Assembly: GCA_031963465.1 (NCBI GenBank)
Contig: JASSUG010000003.1
Location: forward strand, 192,595 to 256,594
Direction: 5' to 3'
Source of the DNA: Mycoavidus cysteinexigens_B
GTDB lineage: Bacteria > Pseudomonadota > Gammaproteobacteria > Burkholderiales > Burkholderiaceae
Length of the DNA stretch: 64,000 nt
A model generated the notes under the pieces. The model was not told the DNA's origin. It did no database searches and worked only from the letters and a program-made list of their open reading frames with translations. Position 1 is the first letter of the stretch. Each line of letters opens with the position of its first letter. This document shows positions 20,701-29,922 of the stretch, one piece after another. The position numbers were made by a program, and so were the translations under genes.

Positions 20701-23073
20701 ATTCAAACCCTAGGCGCACGTCAAACTTTGTCCTCCGAGGGGGCCTCGGCCTTGATTGGGGCTTGTCAGGACCAAGATAAAGGCCTCAGGTCTGCGGCCG
20801 CAAGTGCATTAGGTGGCCAGACCACACTATCCGAAGCCGCTTTCAATGCCTTGATTGGCTCTTTACAGGATCAAGAGGAGAATGTCAGAGTTGCGGCAGT
20901 CCGTGCGCTAGGAGGGCGGAGCACATTGTCCGAAGCCGCTGTCCAAGCCTTGATCGGTGCTTTACAGGATAAAAATCAGGGTGTCAGGCTTGCGGCAGTA
21001 AGTGCGTTAAGAAAACAGAGCATGTTGTTCGAAGCCGCTTTCAATGCCTTGATTGGCGCTCTACAGGATGAAAATGTCTATGTCTCATCTAAGGCAGCAA
21101 GGGCAGTTGTGGAACAGAAAAATCTGTCCGAAGCCGCCGTCCATACCTTGATCGGCTCCATACAGCATCAAGATGACAGTGTCAGGCATATAGTTGCGAA
21201 GGCGTTAGGGGAACAGGAAACGCTATCCGAAGCCGCCATTAATGCCTTGATCTGCACTTTACAGCATCAAAATGAGGATTTCAGGTATGTGGACTTGGAT
21301 ATGTTAGGTGGCCAGAAAATGCTGTCCGAGGCCGCTCTCAATGTCCTAATCCTCGCTTTACAGTACGAAAATTGGGCGGTTAGGTATGCGGCCATGATTC
21401 TTTTAGGTGGCCAGAAAATGCTGTCCGAAGTCGTGGTCCGGGCATTGATCGGCGCTTCCCAGGATCAAGAGTGGGATATCAGTTATGAGGTCGTAAGTGC
21501 ATTAAAGAAACAGAAAACTCTATCCGAAGCCTCCCTCAATGTCTTGATCGGTGCTTGTCAGGATCAACATAAGGACGTCAGAAAAGCGGCCGCAAGTGCA
21601 TTAGGTGGCCAAGGCACGCAATCCGAAGCTGTCCTCAATACTTTGATCGGTGCTTGTCAGGATGAAAGTGAAGACGTCAGAGAAGCGGCCGCGAGTGCGT
21701 TAGGTGGCCAGGCCACGCAGTCCGAAGCTGTCCTCAATGCTTTAATCGGTGCTTGTCAGGATGAAAGTGAAGGCGTCAGAAAAGCGGCTGCGAGTGCGTT
21801 AGGTGGCCAAGGCGCGCCATCCAAAGCTGTCCTCAATGCTTTGATCGGTGCTTGCCAGGATCAACATAAAGACGTCAGAAAAGCGGCCGCGAGTGCGTTA
21901 GGTCGCCAAGGCGCGCAAACCGAAGCTGTCCTCAATGCTTTGATCGGTGCTTGTCAGGATGAAAGTGAAGACGTCAGAAAAACGGCCGCGAGTGCGTTAA
22001 GTGGCCAGGCCACGCAGTCCGAAGCTGTCCTCAATGCTTTGATCGGTACTTGTCAAGATGAAAGTGAAGACGTCAGAAAAGCGGCCGCGAGTGCATTAGG
22101 TGGCCAAGGCGCGCAAACCGAAGCTGTTCTCGATGCTTTGATCGGTGCTTTACAGGATAAAAATCAGGGTGTCAGAAAAACGGCCATGAGTGCGTTAGGT
22201 GGCCTAGGCGCGCAATCTGAAGCTGTCCTAAATGCTTTGATCGGTGCTTTACAGGACAAAGATCATGATGTCAGAAAAACGGCCGCGAGTGTGTTAGGTC
22301 GCCAAGGCGCGCAATCTGAAGCTGTCCTAAATGCTTTAATCGGCGCTTGTCAAGGTCAACATAATGATGTCATAAAAGCGGCCGCGAGTGCGTTAGGTCG
22401 CCAAGGCGCCCAATCTGAAGCTATCCTCAATGTCTTGCTCGGCGCTTTACAGCATGAAATTTGGGAGGGCAGGTATATGGCTGCGAACGCATTAGTTTAC
22501 CAAGCCACGCAGTCCGAAGCTGTGCTCAATGCCTTGGTCAGCGCTTTACAGGATCAACATAACGATGTTAGGTATGCAGCCGTGACGGCATTACGTGGCC
22601 ATGCCATGTCGTCCGACGTCGCACTTAATGCCTTGATCGGCGCTTTACAGGATAAAAATGGGATGGTTAGGTCCAAAGCTGCGGATGCGTTAAAGGGACA
22701 GTCCGCGCAATCCGAAGCCGCATTCCATGCCTTGATCAGCGCTTTACAGCATCAAGATTCGCAAGTTAAGTCTGCAGCTATGAATGCGTTAGAGTTCAAT
22801 CTTAATCAACTTTACAGCGTGCTGCCCATTTTGGAAGTAGAGCAAATTGAAATGCTGTATAGGAGAATTTTGTTTAGTTACAACTGTGATCATATGACCC
22901 CGCTATACGTTCAAGGAAATCAACTTCACTTTTATACAGCAGCAGGTCCTGGGCAACCGATTGATCTGAGTGATAGACAGAGTCAAATGATTACAAAGGC
23001 CTTCAAGACCGTTCAAGCAGAAGCGGGGATAATTTCAGCGGTAGAAGAGGCGCTGGCTTCGAGGGAAGAGTAG
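17704..23073 (+). CDS. NACHT-ATPase / HEAT-repeat STAND protein with TIR/SEFIR-like N-terminus
   Basis: 1789 residues from a GTG start with a weak AGGAAA upstream. Order seen: a TPR-like helical segment (about 15-75); a TIR/SEFIR-like region beginning SLFLVYAHDN (about 124-300), with later segments KIAVCCSEVLEKY and GIIPVSLTP; a helical linker; a NACHT-type NTPase with Walker A GRAGIGKTT (523-531) and Walker B LFILDGLDEV (601-610); a winged-helix/helical region; 21 HEAT-like repeats of 33 residues (about 1010-1702); and a C-terminal cap with a LHFYTAAGPGQP motif. This is an NLR-like STAND architecture, comparable to bacterial NACHT proteins with roles in phage defence, but a host-interaction role is equally possible in an endosymbiont. 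The TIR/SEFIR call is inference; NACHT and HEAT calls are firm. Confidence 0.85.
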   Translation: MLNFIAGVRSSSPAPSSRHLAISSQHLLVQARAHKAMGNLEEAQKSYREAIEKAKIEHEENLVNSQAKRTFEAISNEFLTFLNEFPLNGHSISASVQAKNAQVEYLFEKALSTLGSLELPNKPSLFLVYAHDNPSYGKAEAAISRYLIDKLSQIQINLYSDQTPMGQPSSRAVEDWKEDGKLEDILTSQLCLLPTRLRDDVKPVDKIAVCCSEVLEKYLAWPHYGAFYRELREAYRKDCEQKGTSTIRRVVNVFSQGEEYKAGFHHVLTEMAFLQIRAEQLTEQHGIIPVSLTPKSSRQCLGNFIASTIVRMEDISRFEEQAKAGREMYLNQGQHVVLFKLIERLLVDSDDAQTFLKKFWQGYDKCIFRLNKESSTPGELEFTKLVDSIFGDIEKTLRDQLVLATLQQHKDKVEKLRLPNLSELREALYQHYQRSNLSIQRVSGQQMSLEDCYINLAIVESQAQREKDKEELEKQAATFERLPSSERLEATNPNKLIALEKLFESQKLRDGSEGIPKRILIRGRAGIGKTTLCKKLVYDYQNSALWQDRFESVLWVPLRQLKTHAPRRLEDLLCTQYFAGYENSQAQALSKVFYAHQDKTLFILDGLDEVVGELNEGRPLKDFLQTLLNQTHVVITSRPAGVDANLLDQLDLELETVGFSPANVQVYIEKCVPASNQAAIQQFIHRTPLIQGLVNIPIQLDALCYSWDKLPQNKTVTMAMLYEVMVDKLWRKDGVRLEKQDKGNALASNVIQISSRAKLEKLMADEIHYLGYLAFKGLEEGKIEFSLEELDQCQTEFEDRFSGKELPFSFTTDLKKTSFLHTADVGRPEAERHYHFLHLTFQEFFAAQYLVRHLQAYAKTNGNSSLMEAAYTSLGLMLSQNQLNTFIATHKYNPRYEIVWWMVAGLLKGTPLERFFIFLGQTPRDLIGVRHQQVIMGCLSEARNQLNPETVLGLEKDLMQWFHFEMELSGKSALGRQRTFPEHLLLTSLNQLEGKKKQMIQTLGARQTLSSEGASALIGACQDQDKGLRSAAASALGGQTTLSEAAFNALIGSLQDQEENVRVAAVRALGGRSTLSEAAVQALIGALQDKNQGVRLAAVSALRKQSMLFEAAFNALIGALQDENVYVSSKAARAVVEQKNLSEAAVHTLIGSIQHQDDSVRHIVAKALGEQETLSEAAINALICTLQHQNEDFRYVDLDMLGGQKMLSEAALNVLILALQYENWAVRYAAMILLGGQKMLSEVVVRALIGASQDQEWDISYEVVSALKKQKTLSEASLNVLIGACQDQHKDVRKAAASALGGQGTQSEAVLNTLIGACQDESEDVREAAASALGGQATQSEAVLNALIGACQDESEGVRKAAASALGGQGAPSKAVLNALIGACQDQHKDVRKAAASALGRQGAQTEAVLNALIGACQDESEDVRKTAASALSGQATQSEAVLNALIGTCQDESEDVRKAAASALGGQGAQTEAVLDALIGALQDKNQGVRKTAMSALGGLGAQSEAVLNALIGALQDKDHDVRKTAASVLGRQGAQSEAVLNALIGACQGQHNDVIKAAASALGRQGAQSEAILNVLLGALQHEIWEGRYMAANALVYQATQSEAVLNALVSALQDQHNDVRYAAVTALRGHAMSSDVALNALIGALQDKNGMVRSKAADALKGQSAQSEAAFHALISALQHQDSQVKSAAMNALEFNLNQLYSVLPILEVEQIEMLYRRILFSYNCDHMTPLYVQGNQLHFYTAAGPGQPIDLSDRQSQMITKAFKTVQAEAGIISAVEEALASREE
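20731..22809 (+). repeat. Array of 21 tandem 99-bp units encoding HEAT-like repeats
   Basis: Twenty-one consecutive 33-codon units with the pattern SEAxxNALIGACQD...VRKAAASALGGQ. All are exactly 33 codons. Units 9-17 are much more alike than units 1-8 and 18-21, which indicates recent expansion or gene conversion in the middle of the array. Confidence 0.95.
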
Positions 23074-23131
23074 CATTACAGATAAGGCACCGGAGTCCCC
23101 TCTGCCTTATCTGTACAGACTTAACATAAAG

Positions 23132-23151
23132 CGAATTAGAGATAATTTTAT
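23132..23151. repeat. Solo copy of a putative ISNCY-type element end
   Basis: The 20-mer starting cgaattagaga matches 29925-29944 at 19 of 20 positions. The second copy sits exactly where an IS110-type gene is broken and an ISNCY-like fragment begins, so both are probably copies of the same element's terminal sequence. Confidence 0.5.
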
Positions 23152-23211
23152 CTTTTAAAAGCGATATTTGTCTCATTAGGTACTGTAAATTGCTACGCAG
23201 CAACCTGGCTT

Positions 23212-23586
23212 TATCATCAACTCATCTTTACGAACTGCCATCTGGGCACCTAGTTCAATCATGTCTAACTTTGAGCCTCGATCTTTGGAAACATCTCGTT
23301 CTGCTCTTCCTTGACATGATGCTTCACGTACTCGGATAACACTTTGATCTTCGCGTCGAACATTTCGCCATTGGGCTCAACGTCCTTGACTTGAGCCATG
23401 AGGTTCTTGAGGGTGTCGTGTTCGACAGTTGCCTCAGGCACCAACTCGTGGTCCTTTAAAGCTTTCTTGACGGCGGGATAAAATATCTCCTCTTCAAGCT
23501 GGGCATGGACCGTTAACTCGTTGCAAATTTGCGTGACCAAGTCTTTTTTCTTCGTGGCCGCGCGCGCTTTTTCGTATTCTTCGAAA
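23212..23586 (-). pseudogene. Truncated, frameshifted copy of the hemerythrin gene
   Basis: Nearly identical to 30460-30833 inside the intact hemerythrin gene. The copy lacks one C near 23277 (gcctcg versus gccctcg), which shifts the frame before the C-terminus. Its 5' part is cut off after the codons corresponding to cttcgaaaagc on the plus strand, so the first HHE helix is missing. It is a non-functional partial duplicate. Confidence 0.9.
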
Positions 23587-24181
23587 AGCGCAGTAATCGG
23601 CCTATCGGCCGAAAGGCGTGTTAAAGAAACAAAATAGCCTCAGTTTATTTTTTTGATTCCGAAGTAGGCGAAAAATAATCATTATTTATCAACAACTTAA
23701 ATTTGTTTCTCAGGAGCAGTTTATCGGCTATCCTTAAAGCAATGAATGTGCTTTTGCTTTGTAGTTCGATCTGTGCAACCAGACGAAGGCACATTATTAA
23801 TTGTTCAATAAAAGTGGGCTAGGAAAATTCCGAGGGTTTGGGCGTAGAACCCCGAGAGGGGAAAATTATCTGTATTCCACTCTCAAGCCAACGAGTTAGA
23901 CACGTTGTATCGAAAGTGGCAGGTTGATCTAGAATCTTTCAAGAAGGCGCTTAAGGAAGATGTTGCCTTAACAAAAATGCAGCTGGATTATATCGATATG
24001 GGTTGGGACCACATGGCTGAACGTATCGCTAAGGTTGCAAGACTCTCGGCCAGATAATTCTATTTTCATTTAATTTGAGCCAGAAAATGCGCTGATTGCG
24101 AGCACTTACACTTAGGATAAGTTGAGATAGCCGGTTAAAAGCCTTTTGATCCTTATCAAGCTTCAGAAGCAGGGGAGTAAT
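23587..24181. other. Gap between hemerythrin fragment and second NACHT gene
   Basis: Mostly A/T-rich sequence without a complete gene. One codon-rich open stretch (23848-24057) is listed separately. The last 120 bp should hold the promoter of the second NACHT gene. Confidence 0.5.
23848..24057 (+). pseudogene. Unidentified gene remnant (69 codons, no good start)
   Basis: An open stretch preceded by a TAG and ended by TAA encodes a helical, charged sequence with ANELDTLYRKWQVDLESFKK and ending in ARLSAR. The first ATG is more than halfway through. It looks like real coding sequence that has lost its 5' end. I do not recognise the family. Confidence 0.35.
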
Positions 24182-27100
24182 ATGATGCAAAAAATAACAG
24201 GGGCCTCATGTTTCAAACGTATTGCCTTAGGTCATGATGCTAATCACTACCTACAAAAAGGGAAAAAGTATTTAGAAGACGCGCGCAAGAAACAAATAAA
24301 CAATTTTCCCGAAGCGGAACGTTTGTTCACTGAGGCGCAAAAGACGCTTAAAAAGATTTTGCCCTCTGAAAGAACGCCTGAAATTCAACAATGCCTGGCG
24401 CAGGCGTACTTGGAGCATGGGGATTTACGGCGCAGGATAGGTCTCACTGAGCCAGCAAAGTTGTGTTATGAAGCCGCCCGCGAATTTAATGCTCCTGTTG
24501 CCGATCAAAGGCTTGCGGCATTGCATCAATCACAAGTCCGCCATCCTTCTCCTACGATCTTTCCCAATACAGCCTCTTTCTCAAGTCATCCTCATACTGA
24601 AAATAACTTTCCTTCTATTGAAGACGCTGTCCGTTATTTTAAACACAACGCATCGCTGGCCAGCACGCATGAGGACACAGTCGAGCATGTTCGAGAGGTA
24701 CAAAATACACTTCAACTGGCTACTGCCTTACAGTCTTCTTCCAAGCCAGAGTTCAGTAAGTTAGCGGAAGAGATCATTCAAATTTTTGGGCGCAAAGATT
24801 TCAAAACGTTAGCGCTATGGAAGGAAGTGATACCGTTAGCGGCGAGCGCCGATGCAGGGAGATGTCTTTTTTTAATAGGGACCGCTCATACAGTCATCGC
24901 TAGACCAGAACGCCTGTTGGATCCCTCCGCGCTGCAAAGTCTGGCAGTGATGATTCATTATTTACCCGAAATGGAGTTAGCACGAAGCAGAGGGGCTTTG
25001 GTCGACATATTAAAGGCCTTAACAACGCGCTTACACAATGCCCAACAAGAAGGGAATATCGAGGAATTGCAGTGCTTGCTGCAAACGACATCCCAAGTGC
25101 TAGATGCGACGGTGAAAGCAGGCGTGACGGGGATTAATCGTGAAGCAGTACAAGAACCGCTGGATCAGGAGTTAGAAAGGCAGGGCAGAATGCCTGAACT
25201 GCATTTCCAAGCGTATTATGCGCGCCAAGCTCTTCGGCATATTCCGAATGATGAAAGCCGCACACAGGAAATATGGCGTCGCAGCAAAAGCCTATTGGTT
25301 GGTGCCATAAACCTAGCCAGCGCGGCGCGCACCTTAGACCCCAAGGGATTCATGGAGATGTTTGATGCTTTTAATGACGCGTTTTCCGGTATTGCAAGTA
25401 TCACAGAGGCTGCCAGAGGGATGATGGAGCTAGCAAACGCGGCGGAAGAATGGGGTACCACCGTGCAGGAAACCAGCACCGCAGCTTTTCAAGGTCTCCG
25501 TCAGTTGGCCAAGCGTTGGTATGCAGCGTTGCAGTTTTTAGATACCTGCTTAAAAGAAGGATTATGGAGTGAGTTTGAATATATCGTCCGGCAGAGCCCA
25601 TATAAGCGCAATATCGCCTTTTTATTGGGGGTATGCCAGCGGTTAGAAGACATTGCGTACACGCAAAAAGAAGAGGCTGTACAACGCGCAGCAATTCAGT
25701 TTTTAGGCGAATTAGGGCTCAATCAAGAGCAACAGTGGGGGCAGCATAAGCAGGTACAGCAAGCGGTATATGCGACGCTAGGTCGGCTAGAAAAAAGGGT
25801 ATCTGAGCCGCTGCGATCCCACATTCAGGCGTTGCGCGCATCTTTCCCTATGCAATCTACTCATACCGTAGAGGTTTATATTCCGCCTGTTTGGGATCCG
25901 GCTTGGCAGCAGGTCGGGACACAGTTGTTGGATGAGGCCAGAACCTCTTTGGCCATCCAATTGGCAAACCAGGCCGTATTGGACAGACTGCATTCAAACT
26001 CCGTGCGTCATGCACTCCATAAATATTATGAGCGGCTTTCTGATTTATCGATTCAGCGGGTATCTGGCGAGAAAGTTTCGCTAGATGTTTGCTATATCAA
26101 TCTGGCGATTGTGGAAAGCCAGGCGCAACGTCAAAAAGACCAAGAGGCACTGAAAAAACAAGCCACGACTTTTGCACGCCTACCGAGCGCAGAGCAGCTA
26201 GAAGCGACGAATTTCAATCAATTAATCCCGCTCGAGCAACTTTTTGAAAAGCAGAAACTACGTAATGACTCAGAAAATATTCCCAAACGGATCTTGATTC
26301 AAGGTCGAGCGGGGATAGGTAAAACCACCTTATGCAAAAAACTCGTGCATGAGTATTACCACAATGGCTTATGGCGAGATCTGTTTGACAATATTGTATG
26401 GATCCCGTTACGGCAGCTGAAAACCGCTGCCTATCAACGCTTGGAAAATTTACTTAGTGAATGCTACTTCGTAGCATATGATCGTGTTCAAGCACAATCT
26501 TTAGCGGAGGCTTTTGAAGCCCATCGAGAGAAAACATTATTTATTCTGGATGGCTTAGATGAAGTCCCAGAAATGTTGGGTGAGCATCATCCGTCCCATC
26601 TTTTTTTAGAAAATCTGATAAACCAAACGCATGTTTTAATTACCTCTCGCCCAGCAGGGGTCAGCGTGGCGCAATGCAAAGAGTTGGATCTGGAGCTGGA
26701 AACTATTGGGTTCAGTGCAGAAAATATCCAGACATATATTGAAAAATTTGCCCCTGAAGCGGATCGGGCTGCCATTCAGCAATTCATCCACCGTACACCG
26801 TTGATTCAAGGGTTGGTGAATATTCCGATTCAGCTCGACGCCCTGTGTTATAGCTGGGATAGTTTACCCAAAAAACAAACTGTGACCATGGCTAATTTAT
26901 ATGAAGCGATGGTGAGTAAATTATGGTCAAAGGACAGTACGCGTTTAGAGAGAAGAAGGTCTGAAGAAAAGCTGATAGCGTATAAATTGAAAGAGCGGAT
27001 CGCGCCTGAAGAGAATTATTTAAGTTACTTAGCCTTTAAGGGTTTAGAGGCGGGAAAAATAGAATTTAGTTGGGAGGATTTATCTATATATGAAGAAGAA

Positions 27101-29668
27101 TTATATAAAACAGTGGGCATAGACGCCGATACCTATAAAGTAAAAGTGACATCGTTTTTGCATACCGCGGATGCAAAAGAACCAGATGAAGAAAAACGTT
27201 CCTATCATTTTCTGCATTTGACGTTTCAGGAATTTTTTGCCGCGCAATTTCTAGCTAAGCATTTTCAGGCTAGCACTACGCCTCACCAAACGTCGGCTTT
27301 AACCCGAGCTACGTTGCACCCCTTAGGGCCTGTGCCGAGTCAGCAAGAACTGGAAGCCTTTATTGCTTTGCACAAATATAACCCCCGTTATGAAATTGTC
27401 TGGTGGATGGTCGCCGGGCTACTCAAAGGAGCAGTGCTTGAGTATTTCTTTGAATTATTGCAGGGTTCACCGCGTGATTTGATAGGAGGATATCACCAGC
27501 AAGAGTTGATGGGATGTTTAAACGAAGCGCGCAATGCATTGAATGTGGAAACCGTTCGTAAGCTAGAAAAAGAGCTCATGAAGTGGTTTGATTTTGAGAT
27601 GAAGAGCGATAGCTATGGCTATAGCCAATTGGGTTGCCAGAGTGCTTTTCCGGAGCATCTGCTGCTCAGATTGTTCGATCAGTCTGATGAACGAAAGAGG
27701 CGGATTATTAATACATTAGGCGCGCGTCCCGCTTTGTCCGAAGCCGCCGTGCAGGCCTTGATCAGCGTTTGTCAGCATGAAAATAAGGATGTCAGGGATG
27801 CGGCAGCGAGGGCGTTAGAAAGCCAGAGGACGCTGTCTGAAGCCGTCGTGCAGGCTTTGATCGGCGCTTGTCAGCATGAAAATGAGGGGGTCAGGTGGGC
27901 GGCAGCGGGTGCGTTAGGAAGCCAGCGGACGCTGTCCGAAGCCGCCGTGCAGGCCTTGATCGGCGCTTGTCAGCATGAAAATGAGGGGATCAGGTCTGCG
28001 GCAGCGAGGGCATTAGGAGGTCAGCGCACGCTGTCCGAAGCCGTCGTGCAGGCCTTGATCGGCGCTTGTCAGGATGAAAATGGGTTTGTCAGGTCTGTGG
28101 CAAGGAGGGCGTTAAGAAGAGGCCAACGCACGCTGTCCGAAGCCGCTGTGCAGGCCTTGATTGACGTTTGTCATCATGAAAATGAGGATCTCAGGTCTGT
28201 GGCAGCGAGGGCGTTAGGAGGTCAGAGGACGCTGTCCGGAGCCGCCGTGCAGGCCTTGACCGACGCTTGTCAGGATAAAAATGAGGATGTCAGGTGGGCG
28301 GCAGCGGGTGCGTTAGGAAGCCAGCGCACGCTTTCCGAAGCTGCCGTGCAGGCCTTGGTCGGCGCTTGTCAGGATGAAAATAAGTGGGTCAGGTCTGCGG
28401 CAGCGAGGGCGTTAGGACATCAGCGCACGCTGTCCGAAGCTGCCGCACAAGCTTTGATCGGCGTTTGTCAGGATAAAAATGAGAATGTCAGGTATGCGGC
28501 AGCGGGTGCGTTAGGAAGCCAGAGGACGCTGTCCGAAGCCGCCGTACAGGCCTTGATCGGCGTTTGTCAGCATAAAAATGAGGGGGTCAGGTATACGGCA
28601 GCGGGTGCGTTAGGAGGCCAGCGGACGCTGTCCGAAGCCGCCGTACAGGCCTTGATCGGCGTTTGTCAGGATGAAAATGAGAATGTCAGGTGGGCGGCAG
28701 CGGGTGTGTTAGGAAGCCAGCGGACGCTGTCCGAAGCTGCCGTGCAGGCCTTGGTCGGCGCTTGTCTGGATGAAAATGAGTGGGTCAGGTCTGCGGCAGC
28801 GATGGCGTTAGGAGGTCAGAATATGCTGTCCGAAGCTGCCGTACAGGCCTTGATCGGCGCTTGTCTGGATGAAAATGAGGATGTTAGGTATGCGGCAGCG
28901 GGTACGTTAGGAAGCCAGCGGACGCTGTCCGAAGCTGCCGTACAGGCCTTGATCGGCGCTTGTCTGGATGAAAATGAGGATGTTAGGTCTGTGGCAGCGA
29001 GGGCGTTAGGAAGCCAGCGGACGCTGTCCGAAGCCGCCGTGCAGGCCTTGATCGGCGCTTGTCAGGATGAAAATAAGGATGTCAAGTCTGCGGCAGTGAG
29101 GGCGTTAGGAGCCCAGAATATGCTGTCCGAAGCTGCCGTGCAGGCCTTGATCGGCGCTTGTCAGGATAGAAATGAGGATGTCAGGTCTGCGGCAGCGATA
29201 GTGTTAGGAAGCCAGCGGACGCTGTCCGAAGCCGTCGTGCAGGCCTTGATCGGCGCTTGTCAGGGTGGAAATAAGGATATCAGGTCTGCGGCAGTGAGGG
29301 CATTAGGGGGCCAGAATATGCTGTCCGAAGCTGCCGTGCAGGCCTTGATCGGCGCTTGTCAAGATGAAAATGAGGGTGTCAGGTATGCGGCCGCGGCTGC
29401 GTTAGTTCCGCATCTCGATGTTATTTACGCTCTGCTACCAAATTTGTCGCGTAGCGAGATTGAGAAACTCTGTACGGGATTTTTGTTTCATTACAGCTGT
29501 GGACACATCGCGCCGCTTTATATTCAAGATCATCAACTTCACTTTTATTCGGCGAGGGGTCCTGGGCAGATTCAGCTCAATGCTGAGCAGGGTAGGGTGA
29601 TTCAGGACGCTTTTAGAGCGATTCAAGAGAAAGTCGGCCTGTTTATAGGATCTGAGCAGCATACTTAA
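24182..29668 (+). CDS. NACHT-ATPase / HEAT-repeat STAND protein with long helical N-terminus
   Basis: About 1828 residues. AGGGGAG at 24171-24177 favours the ATG at 24182 (or 24185) over the upstream 24146. The N-terminus is TPR-like (EAERLFTEAQKTLKK, CYEAAREF), followed by some 500 residues of predicted helices with no recognised domain and no TIR-like segment. From about residue 615 it is clearly paralogous to the gene at 17704: YINLAIVESQAQRQKD, Walker A GRAGIGKTT (708-716), Walker B LFILDGLDEV (786-795), HFLHLTFQEFFAAQ, then 17 HEAT-like repeats and a cap with LHFYSARGPGQ. The shared core with a different N-terminus is the modular pattern of NLR-type STAND proteins. Function not known. 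Confidence 0.88.
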   Translation: MMQKITGASCFKRIALGHDANHYLQKGKKYLEDARKKQINNFPEAERLFTEAQKTLKKILPSERTPEIQQCLAQAYLEHGDLRRRIGLTEPAKLCYEAAREFNAPVADQRLAALHQSQVRHPSPTIFPNTASFSSHPHTENNFPSIEDAVRYFKHNASLASTHEDTVEHVREVQNTLQLATALQSSSKPEFSKLAEEIIQIFGRKDFKTLALWKEVIPLAASADAGRCLFLIGTAHTVIARPERLLDPSALQSLAVMIHYLPEMELARSRGALVDILKALTTRLHNAQQEGNIEELQCLLQTTSQVLDATVKAGVTGINREAVQEPLDQELERQGRMPELHFQAYYARQALRHIPNDESRTQEIWRRSKSLLVGAINLASAARTLDPKGFMEMFDAFNDAFSGIASITEAARGMMELANAAEEWGTTVQETSTAAFQGLRQLAKRWYAALQFLDTCLKEGLWSEFEYIVRQSPYKRNIAFLLGVCQRLEDIAYTQKEEAVQRAAIQFLGELGLNQEQQWGQHKQVQQAVYATLGRLEKRVSEPLRSHIQALRASFPMQSTHTVEVYIPPVWDPAWQQVGTQLLDEARTSLAIQLANQAVLDRLHSNSVRHALHKYYERLSDLSIQRVSGEKVSLDVCYINLAIVESQAQRQKDQEALKKQATTFARLPSAEQLEATNFNQLIPLEQLFEKQKLRNDSENIPKRILIQGRAGIGKTTLCKKLVHEYYHNGLWRDLFDNIVWIPLRQLKTAAYQRLENLLSECYFVAYDRVQAQSLAEAFEAHREKTLFILDGLDEVPEMLGEHHPSHLFLENLINQTHVLITSRPAGVSVAQCKELDLELETIGFSAENIQTYIEKFAPEADRAAIQQFIHRTPLIQGLVNIPIQLDALCYSWDSLPKKQTVTMANLYEAMVSKLWSKDSTRLERRRSEEKLIAYKLKERIAPEENYLSYLAFKGLEAGKIEFSWEDLSIYEEELYKTVGIDADTYKVKVTSFLHTADAKEPDEEKRSYHFLHLTFQEFFAAQFLAKHFQASTTPHQTSALTRATLHPLGPVPSQQELEAFIALHKYNPRYEIVWWMVAGLLKGAVLEYFFELLQGSPRDLIGGYHQQELMGCLNEARNALNVETVRKLEKELMKWFDFEMKSDSYGYSQLGCQSAFPEHLLLRLFDQSDERKRRIINTLGARPALSEAAVQALISVCQHENKDVRDAAARALESQRTLSEAVVQALIGACQHENEGVRWAAAGALGSQRTLSEAAVQALIGACQHENEGIRSAAARALGGQRTLSEAVVQALIGACQDENGFVRSVARRALRRGQRTLSEAAVQALIDVCHHENEDLRSVAARALGGQRTLSGAAVQALTDACQDKNEDVRWAAAGALGSQRTLSEAAVQALVGACQDENKWVRSAAARALGHQRTLSEAAAQALIGVCQDKNENVRYAAAGALGSQRTLSEAAVQALIGVCQHKNEGVRYTAAGALGGQRTLSEAAVQALIGVCQDENENVRWAAAGVLGSQRTLSEAAVQALVGACLDENEWVRSAAAMALGGQNMLSEAAVQALIGACLDENEDVRYAAAGTLGSQRTLSEAAVQALIGACLDENEDVRSVAARALGSQRTLSEAAVQALIGACQDENKDVKSAAVRALGAQNMLSEAAVQALIGACQDRNEDVRSAAAIVLGSQRTLSEAVVQALIGACQGGNKDIRSAAVRALGGQNMLSEAAVQALIGACQDENEGVRYAAAAALVPHLDVIYALLPNLSRSEIEKLCTGFLFHYSCGHIAPLYIQDHQLHFYSARGPGQIQLNAEQGRVIQDAFRAIQEKVGLFIGSEQHT
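27737..29422 (+). repeat. Array of 17 tandem 99-bp units encoding HEAT-like repeats
   Basis: Seventeen units of the pattern SEAAVQALIGACQDEN..VRxAAAxALGxQRTL. All have 33 codons except the fourth, which has 34 (an extra Arg codon). Units are highly alike at DNA level throughout, with variation concentrated at the position after VR and the DEN/HEN/DKN residues, as if the solvent-exposed face is being varied. Confidence 0.95.
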
Positions 29669-29682
29669 TGATGGAGGAAGTT

Positions 29683-29922
29683 ATGCTGGTACGCAAGAGA
29701 GAATCGTTAGAAATAGCCTACCCGAGCGCAGCGGGGATAGACATAGGCTCATCGAGTCACTATGTAGCGGTACCAACAGATAGAGCTGAAAACCCGGTAC
29801 GAGAATTTAAAAATTTTACAGCAGACCTTGAGGAATTGGCGGATTGGTTGAAAGCCTGTGATATTGAAGTTGTCGCAATAGAATCGAGCGGGTACTGGAT
29901 ACCTGTGATTAATTTTACCTAA
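29683..29922 (+). pseudogene. IS110-family transposase, N-terminal fragment
   Basis: The start of an IS110-type DEDD transposase: AAGIDIGSSSHYVAVPTDR, then CDIEVVAIESSGYWIPV, after which it breaks off into a stop where an ISNCY-like sequence begins. GGAGG precedes the ATG at 29683. It lies immediately behind the second NACHT gene, whose stop codon is at 29666-29668. Confidence 0.85.

Noticed and set aside
20731..22809. Direct 99-bp repeats considered as a CRISPR or non-coding repeat array
   Set aside because: The repeats are contiguous, in frame and encode regular HEAT-like units; there are no spacers.
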